In this document: piece after piece, positions 1 through 8,227 of the stretch
Layout of the letters: the number at the start of each line of letters is the position of its first letter
Numbering within the stretch: the stretch's first letter is position 1
From: Flavobacterium chungbukense
Lineage (GTDB): Bacteria; Bacteroidota; Bacteroidia; Flavobacteriales; Flavobacteriaceae
Length of the DNA: 64,000 nt
Direction of reading: 5' to 3'
Assembly: GCF_020805785.1 (NCBI RefSeq)
Contig: NZ_JAJGZV010000002.1
Coordinates: forward strand, 558,001 to 622,000
Position numbers and translations under genes: made by a program
Notes under the pieces: model-generated
What the model was told of the DNA's origin: nothing
Database searches by the model: none
Seen by the model: only the letters and a program-made list of their open reading frames with translations

Positions 1-326
1 ATGTTAAGAATTTTGAAAAATTAATGCCGGATAACATCGCTAAATTTGAAGTGACTGGCGAAGACGCTTTTATTTTTGGATTGAAAGGGATGCCGGAAAT
101 CAAATTGAAAATGAAAGAAAAAACAGCTCCAAACAAAATCGTTTTGGGCGCTGCAAGTGATAAACTTCCGTTTACACTAACTTCAAACATTGATAGTGTT
201 TCTGATTCAGAAAGCGCAGTTCAATTATTTTTTGAAGGCGAATTCAACGCGATGATGGCAATGATGGTTAAAGGTCCGATTAGTAAGTTTATTGAAACTT
301 TAGCAAACAATATGAACAAATTATAA
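1..326 (+). CDS. SRPBCC-family protein, C-terminal part (5' end outside window)
   Basis: The reading frame is open from base 3, so the ATG at 24 is internal. Residues VKNFEKL precede it in frame, and about 107 C-terminal residues are visible. The sequence has the alternating strand pattern and a long terminal helix (MMAMMVKGPISKFIETLANN) of the START/SRPBCC hydrophobic-ligand fold. I recall this protein next to birA in Flavobacterium, but no ligand can be named. There is no signal peptide in the visible part. A strong hairpin terminator follows the stop. Family assignment rests on fold-like pattern and context, not on a catalytic motif. Confidence 0.6.
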   Translation, partial: VKNFEKLMPDNIAKFEVTGEDAFIFGLKGMPEIKLKMKEKTAPNKIVLGAASDKLPFTLTSNIDSVSDSESAVQLFFEGEFNAMMAMMVKGPISKFIETLANNMNKL

Positions 327-353
327 TTGTGAATTGTAAATTGCGAATTATAA
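326..353. repeat. Short period-7 tract
   Basis: Four degenerate 7-bp units (ATTGTGA, ATTGTAA, ATTGCGA, ATTATAA) begin at the last base of the stop codon of the first gene. The tract resembles, with a different unit, the 8-bp-phased arrays elsewhere in the window. Confidence 0.5.
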
Positions 354-356
354 ATT

Positions 357-386
357 AAAAGTCCAATCTACCGATTGGACTTTTTT
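357..386 (+). terminator. Rho-independent terminator
   Basis: A perfect 10-bp stem (AAGTCCAATC with GATTGGACTT) has a TACC loop and is followed by a T-run. It lies 33 bp after the SRPBCC stop codon. Confidence 0.85.
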
Positions 387-390
387 GTTT

Positions 391-494
391 TTGTCATTTC
401 GACATAAGGAGAAATCTCACTCGGAATTATGTATGGATTGACGAAATTTTTTGTAGAATTTCTAGTGTGATTTCTCCTTACGTCGAAATGACAA
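391..494. repeat. REP-like palindrome, GTCATTTCGA family, copy 1
   Basis: A 30-bp arm at 391-420 is the reverse complement of 465-494 with two mismatches. About 44 bp separates the arms. The outer ends read TTGTCATTTCGA, and the inner arm ends contain GAGAAATCTCAC. A close relative lies at 44269-44370. There is no open frame inside, so this is a non-coding, probably mobile or structured, intergenic element. Confidence 0.85.
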
Positions 495-515
495 ACTATG
501 TGGTAACTTTACGTT

Positions 516-586
516 AGACGCACTGCAGTGCGTCTCTACAGAAAAACTTTGTCACTTTGCTTCTCTGTAACTTTGCGACTCTCAAT
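516..586. repeat. 20-bp perfect palindrome followed by 8-bp-phased array
   Basis: A perfect palindrome (AGACGCACTGCAGTGCGTCT) occupies 516-535. After it come units CTTTGTCA, CTTTGCTT, CTCTGTAA, CTTTGCGA and CTCTCAAT in exact 8-bp phase at 547-586. The array runs into the last codons of the biotin ligase gene on the other strand. The joint 'CGTCTCTACAGAAAA' before an array recurs near 42076, so the palindrome part and the array may travel together. Confidence 0.75.
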
Positions 587-1310
587 AAAGCATCTTAACC
601 TCTTTAATTTCAAATTCAGCAACAGAATCATCTTCTAACAAAACCTGTAATTTTCCTATTGGAGAAACGCCTTGAATGATTCCCATAAAATCTTGGTTAT
701 TTTTGTCTCGAAATGCTGTTGGAACCCCTTTTTTAAACAAAAAATTAAAATAATCTGTCCAGAAACTCTCCGACGAGGTTTTCCATAGCTGAATTTTCTC
801 TTTTAGTTTTTCAACTATTAAAACCGCTAATTTTTCTTTATCGAAAGTTTTTCCTGAAATTACCGAAATAGAAGAAGCTGTTGGTAATTCACTAAAATCG
901 GTTTGATTCACATTAACTCCAATTCCGACAACTGACACTATTCTGCCATCGCTTTTTATGGTGTTTTCGATTAATATGCCAACCAATTTCTTATTGTATG
1001 ACAGAATGTCGTTTGGCCATTTTATACCTATATCAGGAATATTTAACGATTTTAAAACCTCTGCAACTGACAGAGAAGTCAGAAGGCTTAGATTAAAAAC
1101 ATCTTCGTTCTTAAATATAAAATCTTTAACCAAGATGCTCATAATTAAGTTTTTACCTACTTCAGACTTCCAAACCCCACCCACTTGTCCTTTGCCTTTT
1201 GTCTGATTTTCAGCAGTTACAACTGTAAAATTTTCTACATCTTCTTGGCTTGACAATGATTTCAGGAAATCATTTGTCGAATCTATGGCATCGAGTTTGA
1301 TTAGTTTCAT
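582..1310 (-). CDS. birA: Biotin--[acetyl-CoA-carboxylase] ligase
   Basis: This enzyme activates biotin with ATP to biotinyl-AMP and transfers it to a lysine of the biotin carrier protein of acetyl-CoA carboxylase. The 242-residue protein is the short class without an N-terminal winged-helix domain, so it should be an enzyme only and not a repressor. Visible motifs are the biotin/AMP loop GKGQVGGVW (about residues 39-47), KWPNDI near residue 98, LVGILIE and GIGVNVNQ. It is divergent from rsfS, with 94 bp between the two starts. The 3' end overlaps a short repeat array. The assignment is secure from the motifs. Confidence 0.93.
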   Translation of the reverse strand: MKLIKLDAIDSTNDFLKSLSSQEDVENFTVVTAENQTKGKGQVGGVWKSEVGKNLIMSILVKDFIFKNEDVFNLSLLTSLSVAEVLKSLNIPDIGIKWPNDILSYNKKLVGILIENTIKSDGRIVSVVGIGVNVNQTDFSELPTASSISVISGKTFDKEKLAVLIVEKLKEKIQLWKTSSESFWTDYFNFLFKKGVPTAFRDKNNQDFMGIIQGVSPIGKLQVLLEDDSVAEFEIKEVKMLY

Positions 1311-1404
1311 TAAATAATTTAAATAACTTAATTTAATATTTTGTTAAGGTTCAAAAATAATCACAAAATTTGGTAACTTTACAAATTCACATATAAAATA
1401 GTTC

Positions 1405-1776
1405 ATGGCGAAAAAGACGATTAATAATGATGTTCTACTGGCGAACATAATCAAAGGGATTGAAGAAGTAAAAGGAAATGATATCGACATTCTTGACTTA
1501 AGAGAAATAGATACTGCAGTATGCGATTATTTTGTGATCTGCAACGGTAGTTCAAACACCCAAGTAAACGCCATCGTAAACTCAATTCAAAAAACAGTAT
1601 CAAAAGACTTAAAAGATAAGCCTTGGCACGTAGAAGGAACCGATAATGCAGAATGGGTTTTAATGGATTATGTACACATTGTTGTTCATGTTTTCCAGAA
1701 ACATATTCGCGAATATTACAATATCGAAAGCCTTTGGGGCGATGCCAAAATAACTACAATCGAGAACAAATACTAA
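1405..1776 (+). CDS. rsfS: Ribosomal silencing factor RsfS
   Basis: RsfS binds ribosomal protein uL14 on the 50S subunit and blocks subunit joining when nutrients are short. The 123 residues match the family's usual length. The hallmark segments are present: a DIDILDLR strand, CDYFVICNGSSNTQV, the conserved WHVEGTDNAEWVLMDY block, and HVFQKHIREYYNIESLWGDA at the C-terminus. It lies only 15 bp upstream of ftsH and is likely co-transcribed with it. This rsfS-ftsH order fits what I know of flavobacteria. Divergent birA lies upstream. Confidence 0.93.
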   Translation: MAKKTINNDVLLANIIKGIEEVKGNDIDILDLREIDTAVCDYFVICNGSSNTQVNAIVNSIQKTVSKDLKDKPWHVEGTDNAEWVLMDYVHIVVHVFQKHIREYYNIESLWGDAKITTIENKY

Positions 1777-1791
1777 AGAAACTTTCATTAA

Positions 1792-3717
1792 ATGGCTAAA
1801 GATAATAATCCAAATCCGAATAAATTTAAAATAAGTCCTTGGTTAATATATACCGCAATACTTTTAGTTTTTTTATTCATAAGTTTTGCCACAGGAGGAT
1901 CAAGCTTAAGCGAGCCTGCCCAATTAACTTCTTCTAAATTCAATACACTTTTAGAAAAAGGCCAAATTGAAAAGGTTATTGTTTACAACAAAGCTGAAGC
2001 TGAAGTATATTTAAATGCTGCTGCTCTTAAAGACCCAGCAAATAAAAAAGTAGCTGAAGACATTTTCAAACAACCAAACAAAGGTCCACATTACACTTTG
2101 GAAATTGGTAACGATCAAATCTTTCAGACTAAACTAGAAAAAGCAGTTAGCGAAGGCAAACTGAAAGATTTCAATTTTCTTCAGAAAAATAACTGGAGCG
2201 ATATTTTAATCAGTTTACTTCCTATCATCATCATTGTTGGTGTATGGATTTTCATCATGCGCAAAATGTCTGGCGGTGGCGCTGGGGGTGGCGGACAAAT
2301 TTTCAATATTGGAAAATCTAAAGCTAAATTGTTTGATGAAAAAACAGATATCAAAACAACATTTAAAGATGTTGCTGGTTTAGAAGGTGCAAAAGAGGAA
2401 ATTCAAGAAATTGTTGAATTCCTTAAAAACCCAGAAAAATACACGAATCTTGGAGGTAAAATTCCAAAGGGAGCTTTACTTGTTGGACCTCCGGGAACTG
2501 GTAAAACTTTATTGGCAAAAGCTGTTGCTGGTGAAGCCCAAGTACCTTTCTTCTCTTTATCAGGTTCTGATTTCGTAGAGATGTTCGTAGGAGTTGGTGC
2601 GTCACGTGTACGTGATTTATTCAAACAAGCAAAAGAAAAATCTCCAGCTATTATCTTCATCGACGAGATTGATGCTGTTGGTAGAGCAAGAGGAAAAAGC
2701 AATATGTCTGGCGGAAACGATGAAAGAGAAAACACATTGAACCAATTACTGACAGAAATGGACGGTTTTGGAACAAACTCTAACGTAATTGTTTTGGCTG
2801 CGACCAATAGAGCAGACGTTTTGGACAAAGCTTTAATGCGTGCTGGACGTTTTGACAGACAAATTTTTGTTGACTTACCAGACATTCGCGAGAGAGCTGA
2901 AATCTTTAAAGTTCACTTAGCTCCTATTAAAAAAGTAGAAGGTCTTGATTTAGACTTTTTAGCAAAACAAACTCCAGGTTTCTCTGGTGCTGATATTGCT
3001 AACGTTTGTAACGAAGCTGCCTTAATTGCTGCACGTAATAACAAACCAGCAGTAGATAGACAAGATTTCCTTGACGCTGTTGATAGAATCATTGGTGGTT
3101 TAGAAAAGAAAAATAAAATCATCACTCCAGAAGAGAAAAGAGCAATTGCAATTCACGAAGCTGGACACGCAACTGTAAGCTGGATGTTAGAGCACGCTGC
3201 GCCACTTATTAAAGTAACCATTGTTCCTCGTGGACAAAGTTTAGGAGCTGCATGGTATTTACCAGAAGAAAGACAAATCGTAAGAACAGATCAAATGTTA
3301 GACGAAATGTGTGCTACTATGGGCGGTAGAGCTGCCGAAAAAGTAACTTTTGACAGAATTTCTACTGGTGCTTTAAGCGATTTAGAAAAAGTAACACGTC
3401 AAGCTCGTGCAATGGTAACTATTTACGGATTGAACGATAAAATCGGAAACGTTACTTATTACGATTCAAGCGGACAAAGTGAATACAGTTTTTCTAAACC
3501 ATATTCTGATGAGACTGCAAAAATTATCGATGCTGAAATTTCAGAATTAATTGAAGGCCAATACCAGAGAGCGATTCAAATTTTAGAAGAAAACAAAGAT
3601 AAACTGAATCAACTTGCTGATATTCTGATTGAAAAAGAAGTTATCTTTAAAGATGATTTAGAAAACATTTTCGGAAAACGTACTTTTGACAAAAATCTAG
3701 AAGAAGTAGTTTCATAA
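1792..3717 (+). CDS. ftsH: ATP-dependent zinc metalloprotease FtsH
   Basis: FtsH is a membrane-anchored AAA+ protease that extracts and degrades membrane and short-lived cytosolic proteins as a hexamer. The 641 residues contain TM1 (about 17-35), a periplasmic domain, TM2 (about 137-156) and a Gly-rich linker. The AAA domain has Walker A GPPGTGKT at 232-239 and Walker B IIFIDEID ending at 294. The zinc-protease motif HEAGH is at 455-459. All catalytic parts are intact. The gene follows rsfS by 15 bp and ends in a strong hairpin terminator. Confidence 0.97.
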   Translation: MAKDNNPNPNKFKISPWLIYTAILLVFLFISFATGGSSLSEPAQLTSSKFNTLLEKGQIEKVIVYNKAEAEVYLNAAALKDPANKKVAEDIFKQPNKGPHYTLEIGNDQIFQTKLEKAVSEGKLKDFNFLQKNNWSDILISLLPIIIIVGVWIFIMRKMSGGGAGGGGQIFNIGKSKAKLFDEKTDIKTTFKDVAGLEGAKEEIQEIVEFLKNPEKYTNLGGKIPKGALLVGPPGTGKTLLAKAVAGEAQVPFFSLSGSDFVEMFVGVGASRVRDLFKQAKEKSPAIIFIDEIDAVGRARGKSNMSGGNDERENTLNQLLTEMDGFGTNSNVIVLAATNRADVLDKALMRAGRFDRQIFVDLPDIRERAEIFKVHLAPIKKVEGLDLDFLAKQTPGFSGADIANVCNEAALIAARNNKPAVDRQDFLDAVDRIIGGLEKKNKIITPEEKRAIAIHEAGHATVSWMLEHAAPLIKVTIVPRGQSLGAAWYLPEERQIVRTDQMLDEMCATMGGRAAEKVTFDRISTGALSDLEKVTRQARAMVTIYGLNDKIGNVTYYDSSGQSEYSFSKPYSDETAKIIDAEISELIEGQYQRAIQILEENKDKLNQLADILIEKEVIFKDDLENIFGKRTFDKNLEEVVS

Positions 3718-3746
3718 ATAATTACGAAAAACGTAATAAATTTTCA

Positions 3747-3787
3747 AAATCTTAATTCAAAACACCCTTTTGAATTAAGATTTTTTT
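3747..3787 (+). terminator. Terminator after ftsH
   Basis: A perfect 16-bp stem (3747-3762 with 3768-3783) encloses a CACCC loop and is followed by Ts. A TATCTTTG element (3787-3794), like the Bacteroidota -7 box, starts at its tail and may serve the next gene. I see no well-spaced -33 box for it. Confidence 0.85.
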
Positions 3788-3833
3788 ATCTTTGAACGTT
3801 TTCAATTAACATGTAAAGCATTTCATATAAAAA

Positions 3834-4439
3834 ATGAATTTTTTCAAAAAAATATTTGGCTCAAGTGAAGCCGCTTCTGACGAAGAGCACGAAAGCGAAT
3901 ATGCAGGCACATCTGCACAGAACAGTCATTTATCTTTAGATGAACAATTTATTTTCAATTTTAAAAAAAATGGAGGTAAATTCTTGTACTGTGAAAATAA
4001 AGCAGAAGTTGCTGAGCAGTTTGAAAACATTTTAGAAGAGAATGACTGGTTTGAAAGTGAAGTGTTATGTTATGAACCAGCACTTTTTAGTTTATTAGAA
4101 GAAAACAAACTGTTTTATAACGCACCTTCTAAACCAAAGTTTCTATTAGCAAGTTGTGAAAATCTTATTGCTGATGAAGGCTCTATCTTGTTTTCATCTA
4201 AACAGATTAGACAAAATAAACCAAACGAATTACCCGCAAATATTGTTATAATAGCAACAACAAGCCAAATCCTCCCAATGAAAAGCGATGGATTAAGTGC
4301 TATAAAGCGTAAATACGAAAGGGACTATCCTACTAACATTACTACCATAAAATATTTCGAAAAAGCAAAAGAAGAAGACTTTACTCAATACGGAAGTGTT
4401 GCTAAAAACCTCTATTTATTGCTTTTAGAAGATCTTTAA
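3834..4439 (+). CDS. LUD-domain protein (LutC/YkgG-like)
   Basis: The 201-residue soluble protein has an acidic, low-complexity N-terminal stretch (about 12-35). An alpha/beta domain follows, with the LUD features EVLCYEPALFSLL, LASCENLIADEGSILFSS and the late strand NIVIIATTSQI. LUD proteins are best known from lactate utilisation operons (LutC). Here no lutA or lutB is present. Instead the stop codon is one base from the cdsA start, so it is translated with phospholipid genes. I recall this placement in Flavobacterium, but the substrate is unknown. The domain call is fairly sure, the role is not. Confidence 0.7.
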   Translation: MNFFKKIFGSSEAASDEEHESEYAGTSAQNSHLSLDEQFIFNFKKNGGKFLYCENKAEVAEQFENILEENDWFESEVLCYEPALFSLLEENKLFYNAPSKPKFLLASCENLIADEGSILFSSKQIRQNKPNELPANIVIIATTSQILPMKSDGLSAIKRKYERDYPTNITTIKYFEKAKEEDFTQYGSVAKNLYLLLLEDL

Positions 4440-4440
4440 G

Positions 4441-5331
4441 ATGAACGAAACACTGAAGAGAACCATTTCTGGTGCTGTTTATATCGCTTTATTATTAGCC
4501 TCCATATTGTTTTCTACAGAAAGCTTCATTGCCCTTTTTGGCGTTTTCTTAATTATTACGATATACGAGTTTTCTAATATCGTAAACTTAAACAAAGTGT
4601 TTTCCATACTTTTTGGAATTATAGTTTATTCTACAACTATTCTTATAAGTCATTACAACAAACAAACAAGTAAGTTTTTAAACGAAACATTTAATTCCAA
4701 TATCAGCTTAGAAACTAATATCAAACAATTAGATCTAGTACTTCTTGCTATTACAATTGTAGTTTCAATAAAATGCATCATATTCCTTTTTTATGATTCT
4801 GTTCAAAAAATAAGCACATCTTCAAAATACCTGTATTTATTAGGATATATTACACTTCCATTTATTTTCATCGTTAAAATTTCTTTTGGAACGAATGACT
4901 ACAATCCGAAGATTATAATTGGATTATTTGTCCTGATCTGGACTAATGACACTTTTGCTTATTTAGTTGGAAAATCAATGGGAAAACATAAATTGTTTGA
5001 ACGCGTTTCTCCTAAAAAAACGATAGAAGGTTTTCTTGGCGGTGTTGTTTTTGCCGCTTTTGCAGGTTTTTTAATTTCTAAATTATATATTCAGCCAAAT
5101 CCCGAATTTAGCAGTAAATCAATTTTAATCTGGACAATAATCGCTTTAATTGTGAGCGTTTTTGGAACTATTGGAGATTTGATCGAATCTAAATTTAAAC
5201 GAATTGCCGGTATAAAAGACAGCGGTTCGATTATGCCTGGACATGGTGGTATTCTAGATCGATTAGATAGTGTTATATTTGTAGCACCAATTATATTTTT
5301 ATTTTATCAAATTTTATATTATGTTTCATAA
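4441..5331 (+). CDS. cdsA: Phosphatidate cytidylyltransferase
   Basis: CdsA makes CDP-diacylglycerol from phosphatidic acid and CTP at the inner membrane, the branch point for all phospholipids. The 296-residue protein is almost entirely hydrophobic, with about eight membrane segments. The C-terminal family signature is intact: SKFKRIAGIKDSGS, then PGHGGILDRLDS, with the conserved Lys, Asp and GHGG residues. It starts one base after the LUD gene and overlaps the next gene, psd, by 11 bp, so the genes are translationally coupled. CDP-diacylglycerol feeds phosphatidylserine, the substrate of psd. Confidence 0.95.
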   Translation: MNETLKRTISGAVYIALLLASILFSTESFIALFGVFLIITIYEFSNIVNLNKVFSILFGIIVYSTTILISHYNKQTSKFLNETFNSNISLETNIKQLDLVLLAITIVVSIKCIIFLFYDSVQKISTSSKYLYLLGYITLPFIFIVKISFGTNDYNPKIIIGLFVLIWTNDTFAYLVGKSMGKHKLFERVSPKKTIEGFLGGVVFAAFAGFLISKLYIQPNPEFSSKSILIWTIIALIVSVFGTIGDLIESKFKRIAGIKDSGSIMPGHGGILDRLDSVIFVAPIIFLFYQILYYVS

Positions 5332-5974
5332 AGAAGGTGGCCCGTCTATTTTATTAGGTACTGTTTTTACAGTAGCTGTACTTTTAATTGCTGATAAATT
5401 CATTGATATTTCTTGGCTGAGAATGCTTGTTCAATTTGCAGCTCTTTTAATCTTGATTATTATTTTACAATTCTTTAGAAATCCGAAAAGAATTGCAATT
5501 AGAAACAGTGATCATATTCTTGCTCCTGTAGATGGAAAAGTAGTTGTTATTGAAGAAGTTTATGAAGGAGAATATTTTAAAGACAAACGCTTACAGGTTT
5601 CTATTTTTATGTCGCCAATCAATGTACACGTTACGCGTTACGCAATGGATGGTATCATTAAATTTAGTAAATACCACCCTGGAAAATTCTTAGTAGCATG
5701 GCATCCAAAAGCAAGTGAAGAAAATGAAAGAACTACAGTAGTTATCGAAAATGAAACTTTTGGAGCTATTTTGTACAGACAAATTGCTGGTGCATTAGCT
5801 CGTAGAATTGTAAACTATGCTAAAGAAGGAATGCAGGTTGTGCAGGGAACTGATGCTGGTTTTATTAAATTTGGTTCAAGAGTAGATTTATTTTTACCTT
5901 TAGGTACACCAATCAACGTTGAGTTAAATCAGAAAGCAGTTGGAGGGAAAACAATTATTGCTACGAAAGCATAA
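5321..5974 (+). CDS. psd: Phosphatidylserine decarboxylase proenzyme (short type)
   Basis: The enzyme converts phosphatidylserine to phosphatidylethanolamine. The 217-residue form is the compact bacterial type with two N-terminal membrane segments (about 10-25 and 30-50). Self-cleavage should occur at Gly185-Ser186 within FIKFGSRVD, turning Ser186 into the pyruvoyl cofactor. Other family blocks are visible: APVDGKVV, FMSPINVHVTRYAMDG and VVQGTDAGFIKFGS. The start overlaps the cdsA end, and the next gene starts immediately after its stop. The motif is complete, so the enzyme should be active. Confidence 0.93.
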   Translation: MFHKEGGPSILLGTVFTVAVLLIADKFIDISWLRMLVQFAALLILIIILQFFRNPKRIAIRNSDHILAPVDGKVVVIEEVYEGEYFKDKRLQVSIFMSPINVHVTRYAMDGIIKFSKYHPGKFLVAWHPKASEENERTTVVIENETFGAILYRQIAGALARRIVNYAKEGMQVVQGTDAGFIKFGSRVDLFLPLGTPINVELNQKAVGGKTIIATKA

Positions 5975-6244
5975 ATGGCTGAAAAAGATTTAGATATTCG
6001 CTTTGCTGAAGCTGTAGAAATTGCTATGACAATGACTCAGGCCTCACTGCCACAAGATGTGCAGTTAAGATTGTATGCTTATTACAAACAAGCCACTTTT
6101 GGAACAGCAGTTTACAATCATTCTGAAAATTTTGATTTGAGAGATGCTTTCAAAACGAATGCTTGGATGCAGATAAGCCACATTTCGACTGATGAAGCCA
6201 AAGAAAATTACATTGAGATTATCAATTCATTAACATCAAAATAA
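5975..6244 (+). CDS. Acyl-CoA-binding protein (ACBP)
   Basis: This 89-residue protein has the four-helix acyl-CoA-binding fold: FAEAVEIAMTM, LYAYYKQATFG (the conserved ligand-contact block YxxYKQAT) and AWMQISHISTDEAKENYIEII. ACBPs bind long-chain acyl-CoA esters and shuttle them between synthesis and use. They are universal in eukaryotes but patchy in bacteria. The ATG follows the psd stop codon with no gap, so it belongs to the phospholipid operon, which suggests a role in supplying acyl groups. The family call is strong from the YYKQAT block and length. The physiological role is inferred from context. Confidence 0.88.
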   Translation: MAEKDLDIRFAEAVEIAMTMTQASLPQDVQLRLYAYYKQATFGTAVYNHSENFDLRDAFKTNAWMQISHISTDEAKENYIEIINSLTSK

Positions 6245-6251
6245 ATACATT

Positions 6252-7031
6252 ATGAAGAAAAACGTTGTTCTTTTTAGCACTTTAGCTTCATTTTTACTAT
6301 TATTTTCCTGTAAAGAAGACAAGCTGGTTGAAGTTGTCGAAGTTCCGCTTCCAACTAAAGAAGAAAAAATATCGATTGGCTCACCAAATGATGTTAAAGC
6401 AGATCCAGGCTCATTTGAAATGACAAAATTGCCATTTAATTATGACGGTCTCGCTCCAGATATCAGAACTTTGACTTTAGAAACACATTATTCTAAACAT
6501 TACTTATCTTATACAAACAATTTTAATAAAGAAATTGTGTCGACTGAGTTCGAAAACATGCCGATTGAAGATATTTTAAAAAAGATGGATTTAAATAATG
6601 CTAAACTTCGTCAGAATGCAGGCGGTTATTATAATCACACACTTTATTTTAATATTTTAACTCCTAAAGAACAAACTCCTAAAGATACTTTAGCAGGTTC
6701 TATTAACAAAGAATTTGGTTCTTTTAATAATCTAACGAATCAATTTAAAGCAAAATCTGAAAAGCAATTTGGTTCTGGATGGGTTTGGCTTGTTGTAGAC
6801 CGATATGGTAAATTGCAAATTACAACAACCGAAAATCAAGATAATCCGTTAATGAGAAATGCCTTAATACCTGGAACACCTATTATGGGAATTGATCTTT
6901 GGGAACATGCTTACTATCTGGATTATCAAAACCGAAAAGGAAGTTACATTAACGCTTTCTACCAACATATCAATTGGGAAAAAGTAAATGAATATTACGT
7001 TGAAGCCCTTAAAAAGGTTAAAAAAGTATAG
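6252..7031 (+). CDS. Superoxide dismutase (Fe/Mn family), lipoprotein form
   Basis: Fe/Mn superoxide dismutases convert superoxide to peroxide and oxygen. All four metal ligands are visible: His79 (in LETHYSKHY), His129 (in YYNHTLYF), Asp215 and His219 (in GIDLWEHAY). The late core block GSGWVWLVV is present. The N-terminus is a lipoprotein signal ending LLFSC, with lipidated Cys20 followed by a charged linker of about 40 residues. The enzyme is therefore anchored outside the cytoplasm, unlike the usual cytosolic form. It starts 7 bp after the ACBP gene, ends that operon and is followed by a terminator. Metal preference cannot be read from sequence alone. Confidence 0.92.
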   Translation: MKKNVVLFSTLASFLLLFSCKEDKLVEVVEVPLPTKEEKISIGSPNDVKADPGSFEMTKLPFNYDGLAPDIRTLTLETHYSKHYLSYTNNFNKEIVSTEFENMPIEDILKKMDLNNAKLRQNAGGYYNHTLYFNILTPKEQTPKDTLAGSINKEFGSFNNLTNQFKAKSEKQFGSGWVWLVVDRYGKLQITTTENQDNPLMRNALIPGTPIMGIDLWEHAYYLDYQNRKGSYINAFYQHINWEKVNEYYVEALKKVKKV

Positions 7032-7070
7032 AAAAAAAGCTGATACAATTTAAGTGCCAGCTTTTTTTTA
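7032..7070 (+). terminator. Terminator after the LUD-cdsA-psd-ACBP-SOD operon
   Basis: An 11-bp perfect stem of a seven-A tract plus GCTG pairs with CAGC plus a T-run (7032-7042 with 7058-7068), with a 15-nt loop. It begins immediately after the stop codon of the superoxide dismutase gene. Confidence 0.8.
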
Positions 7071-7090
7071 TAACTTAATGGTAATTAGAC

Positions 7091-8158
7091 ATGAAGAACA
7101 TGAGAGATATTGCCCATCGTTTTACAGAAAACCCATTATTGTCCCCATCAGACATACCGCCAAGCAGAGAAGGTTTAGAAATTAGCTGCTTGTTAAATCC
7201 CGGCGTGTTTCAATTTCAAAATAAAATCTGGCTTGCTGTACGAGTTGCCGAAAGACCGAAACAAATAGAAAACATTATTTCGTTTCCAATTTTGACAGAC
7301 TCAGGCTCAATTCAGATTATTAAAATTCTAAAAGATGATCCCGAACTTATCGCAACAGATGCGCGTGTAATCAATTACCAAGGGATTGACTATCTAACTA
7401 CTTTATCACACATTAGATTATTGTGCAGTGAAGATGGGAAGCACTTTTATGAACCTGAAGATTACCCTAATTTGGTTGGCGAAGGAATTTTAGAAACATT
7501 TGGAATAGAAGATTGTCGTGTCTCATTGATTGAAGGAAAATATTATTTGACATTTACTTCAGTATCTGACAATGGTGTTGGTGTTGGTTTGAGAACAACA
7601 ACTGACTGGAAAAATTTTGAAAAACACGGAATGATCTTTCCAGCTCATAACAAGGATTGCGCTATTTTCGAAGAAAAAATAAATGGATTATTCTACGCTT
7701 TACACCGCCCCAGCAGCGTTGATATTGGAGGAAATTATATCTGGATAGCTTCTTCTCCAGATGGTATACATTGGGGAAATCATCGATGCATTGTAAAAAC
7801 TCGAAAAAATCTTTGGGATAGTAAAAGAGTTGGCGCAGGCGCGGCACCCATAAAAACAGAAAAAGGCTGGCTTGAAATTTATCACGGAGCAAATGAATCT
7901 CATCAATATTGTTTAGGTGCTTTTTTAATGGATTTAGAAAACCCTTCAAAAGTAATTTCAAGAACCGAAGAACCGATTATGTTTCCAAAAACAGATTATG
8001 AATTGAGCGGTTTTTTCGGAAATGTAGTTTTTACAAACGGCCATGTAGTAGAACCAGATGGCGACACGCTTACGATTTATTACGGTGCCTCTGATGAATT
8101 TGTATGTGGTGCGACTTTTTCGATAAAAGAAATCCTTTCACTTTTAAAAGAGATCTAA
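7091..8158 (+). CDS. GH130-family glycoside phosphorylase or hydrolase
   Basis: The 355-residue protein has the five-bladed propeller pattern of GH130 enzymes, which act on beta-1,2- or beta-1,4-mannosides, most by phosphorolysis. The signature GIEDCRVSLIEGKYYLTFT carries the expected general acid Asp141, and LHRP and GAGAAPIKTEKGWLEIYHGA are also typical. There is no signal peptide, so it acts in the cytoplasm. It stands alone, between the SOD operon and a convergent amylase, and shares a bidirectional terminator with the latter. Exact specificity cannot be fixed. Phosphorylase versus mannosidase depends on phosphate-binding Arg/His residues that need an alignment. Confidence 0.82.
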   Translation: MKNMRDIAHRFTENPLLSPSDIPPSREGLEISCLLNPGVFQFQNKIWLAVRVAERPKQIENIISFPILTDSGSIQIIKILKDDPELIATDARVINYQGIDYLTTLSHIRLLCSEDGKHFYEPEDYPNLVGEGILETFGIEDCRVSLIEGKYYLTFTSVSDNGVGVGLRTTTDWKNFEKHGMIFPAHNKDCAIFEEKINGLFYALHRPSSVDIGGNYIWIASSPDGIHWGNHRCIVKTRKNLWDSKRVGAGAAPIKTEKGWLEIYHGANESHQYCLGAFLMDLENPSKVISRTEEPIMFPKTDYELSGFFGNVVFTNGHVVEPDGDTLTIYYGASDEFVCGATFSIKEILSLLKEI

Positions 8159-8166
8159 AAACAATA

Positions 8167-8202
8167 AAACCAGCTTAGAATTTGTACGATCTAAGCTGGT
8201 TT
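8167..8202. terminator. Bidirectional terminator between convergent genes
   Basis: A perfect 13-bp stem (AAACCAGCTTAGA with its complement at 8190-8202) and a 10-nt loop lie between the GH130 gene and the amylase. Ts flank both sides. Confidence 0.85.
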
Positions 8203-8227
8203 ATTTTAAAATCTTTAGTTTATTATT

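Noticed and set aside
24..326. A complete 100-residue gene starting at ATG 24
   Set aside because: The frame stays open to the window edge, and the residues before it fit an SRPBCC protein, so it is a truncated longer gene.
2403..2885. A 160-residue open frame antisense to ftsH
   Set aside because: It is the reverse shadow of a strongly conserved AAA domain, with no promoter or family features.
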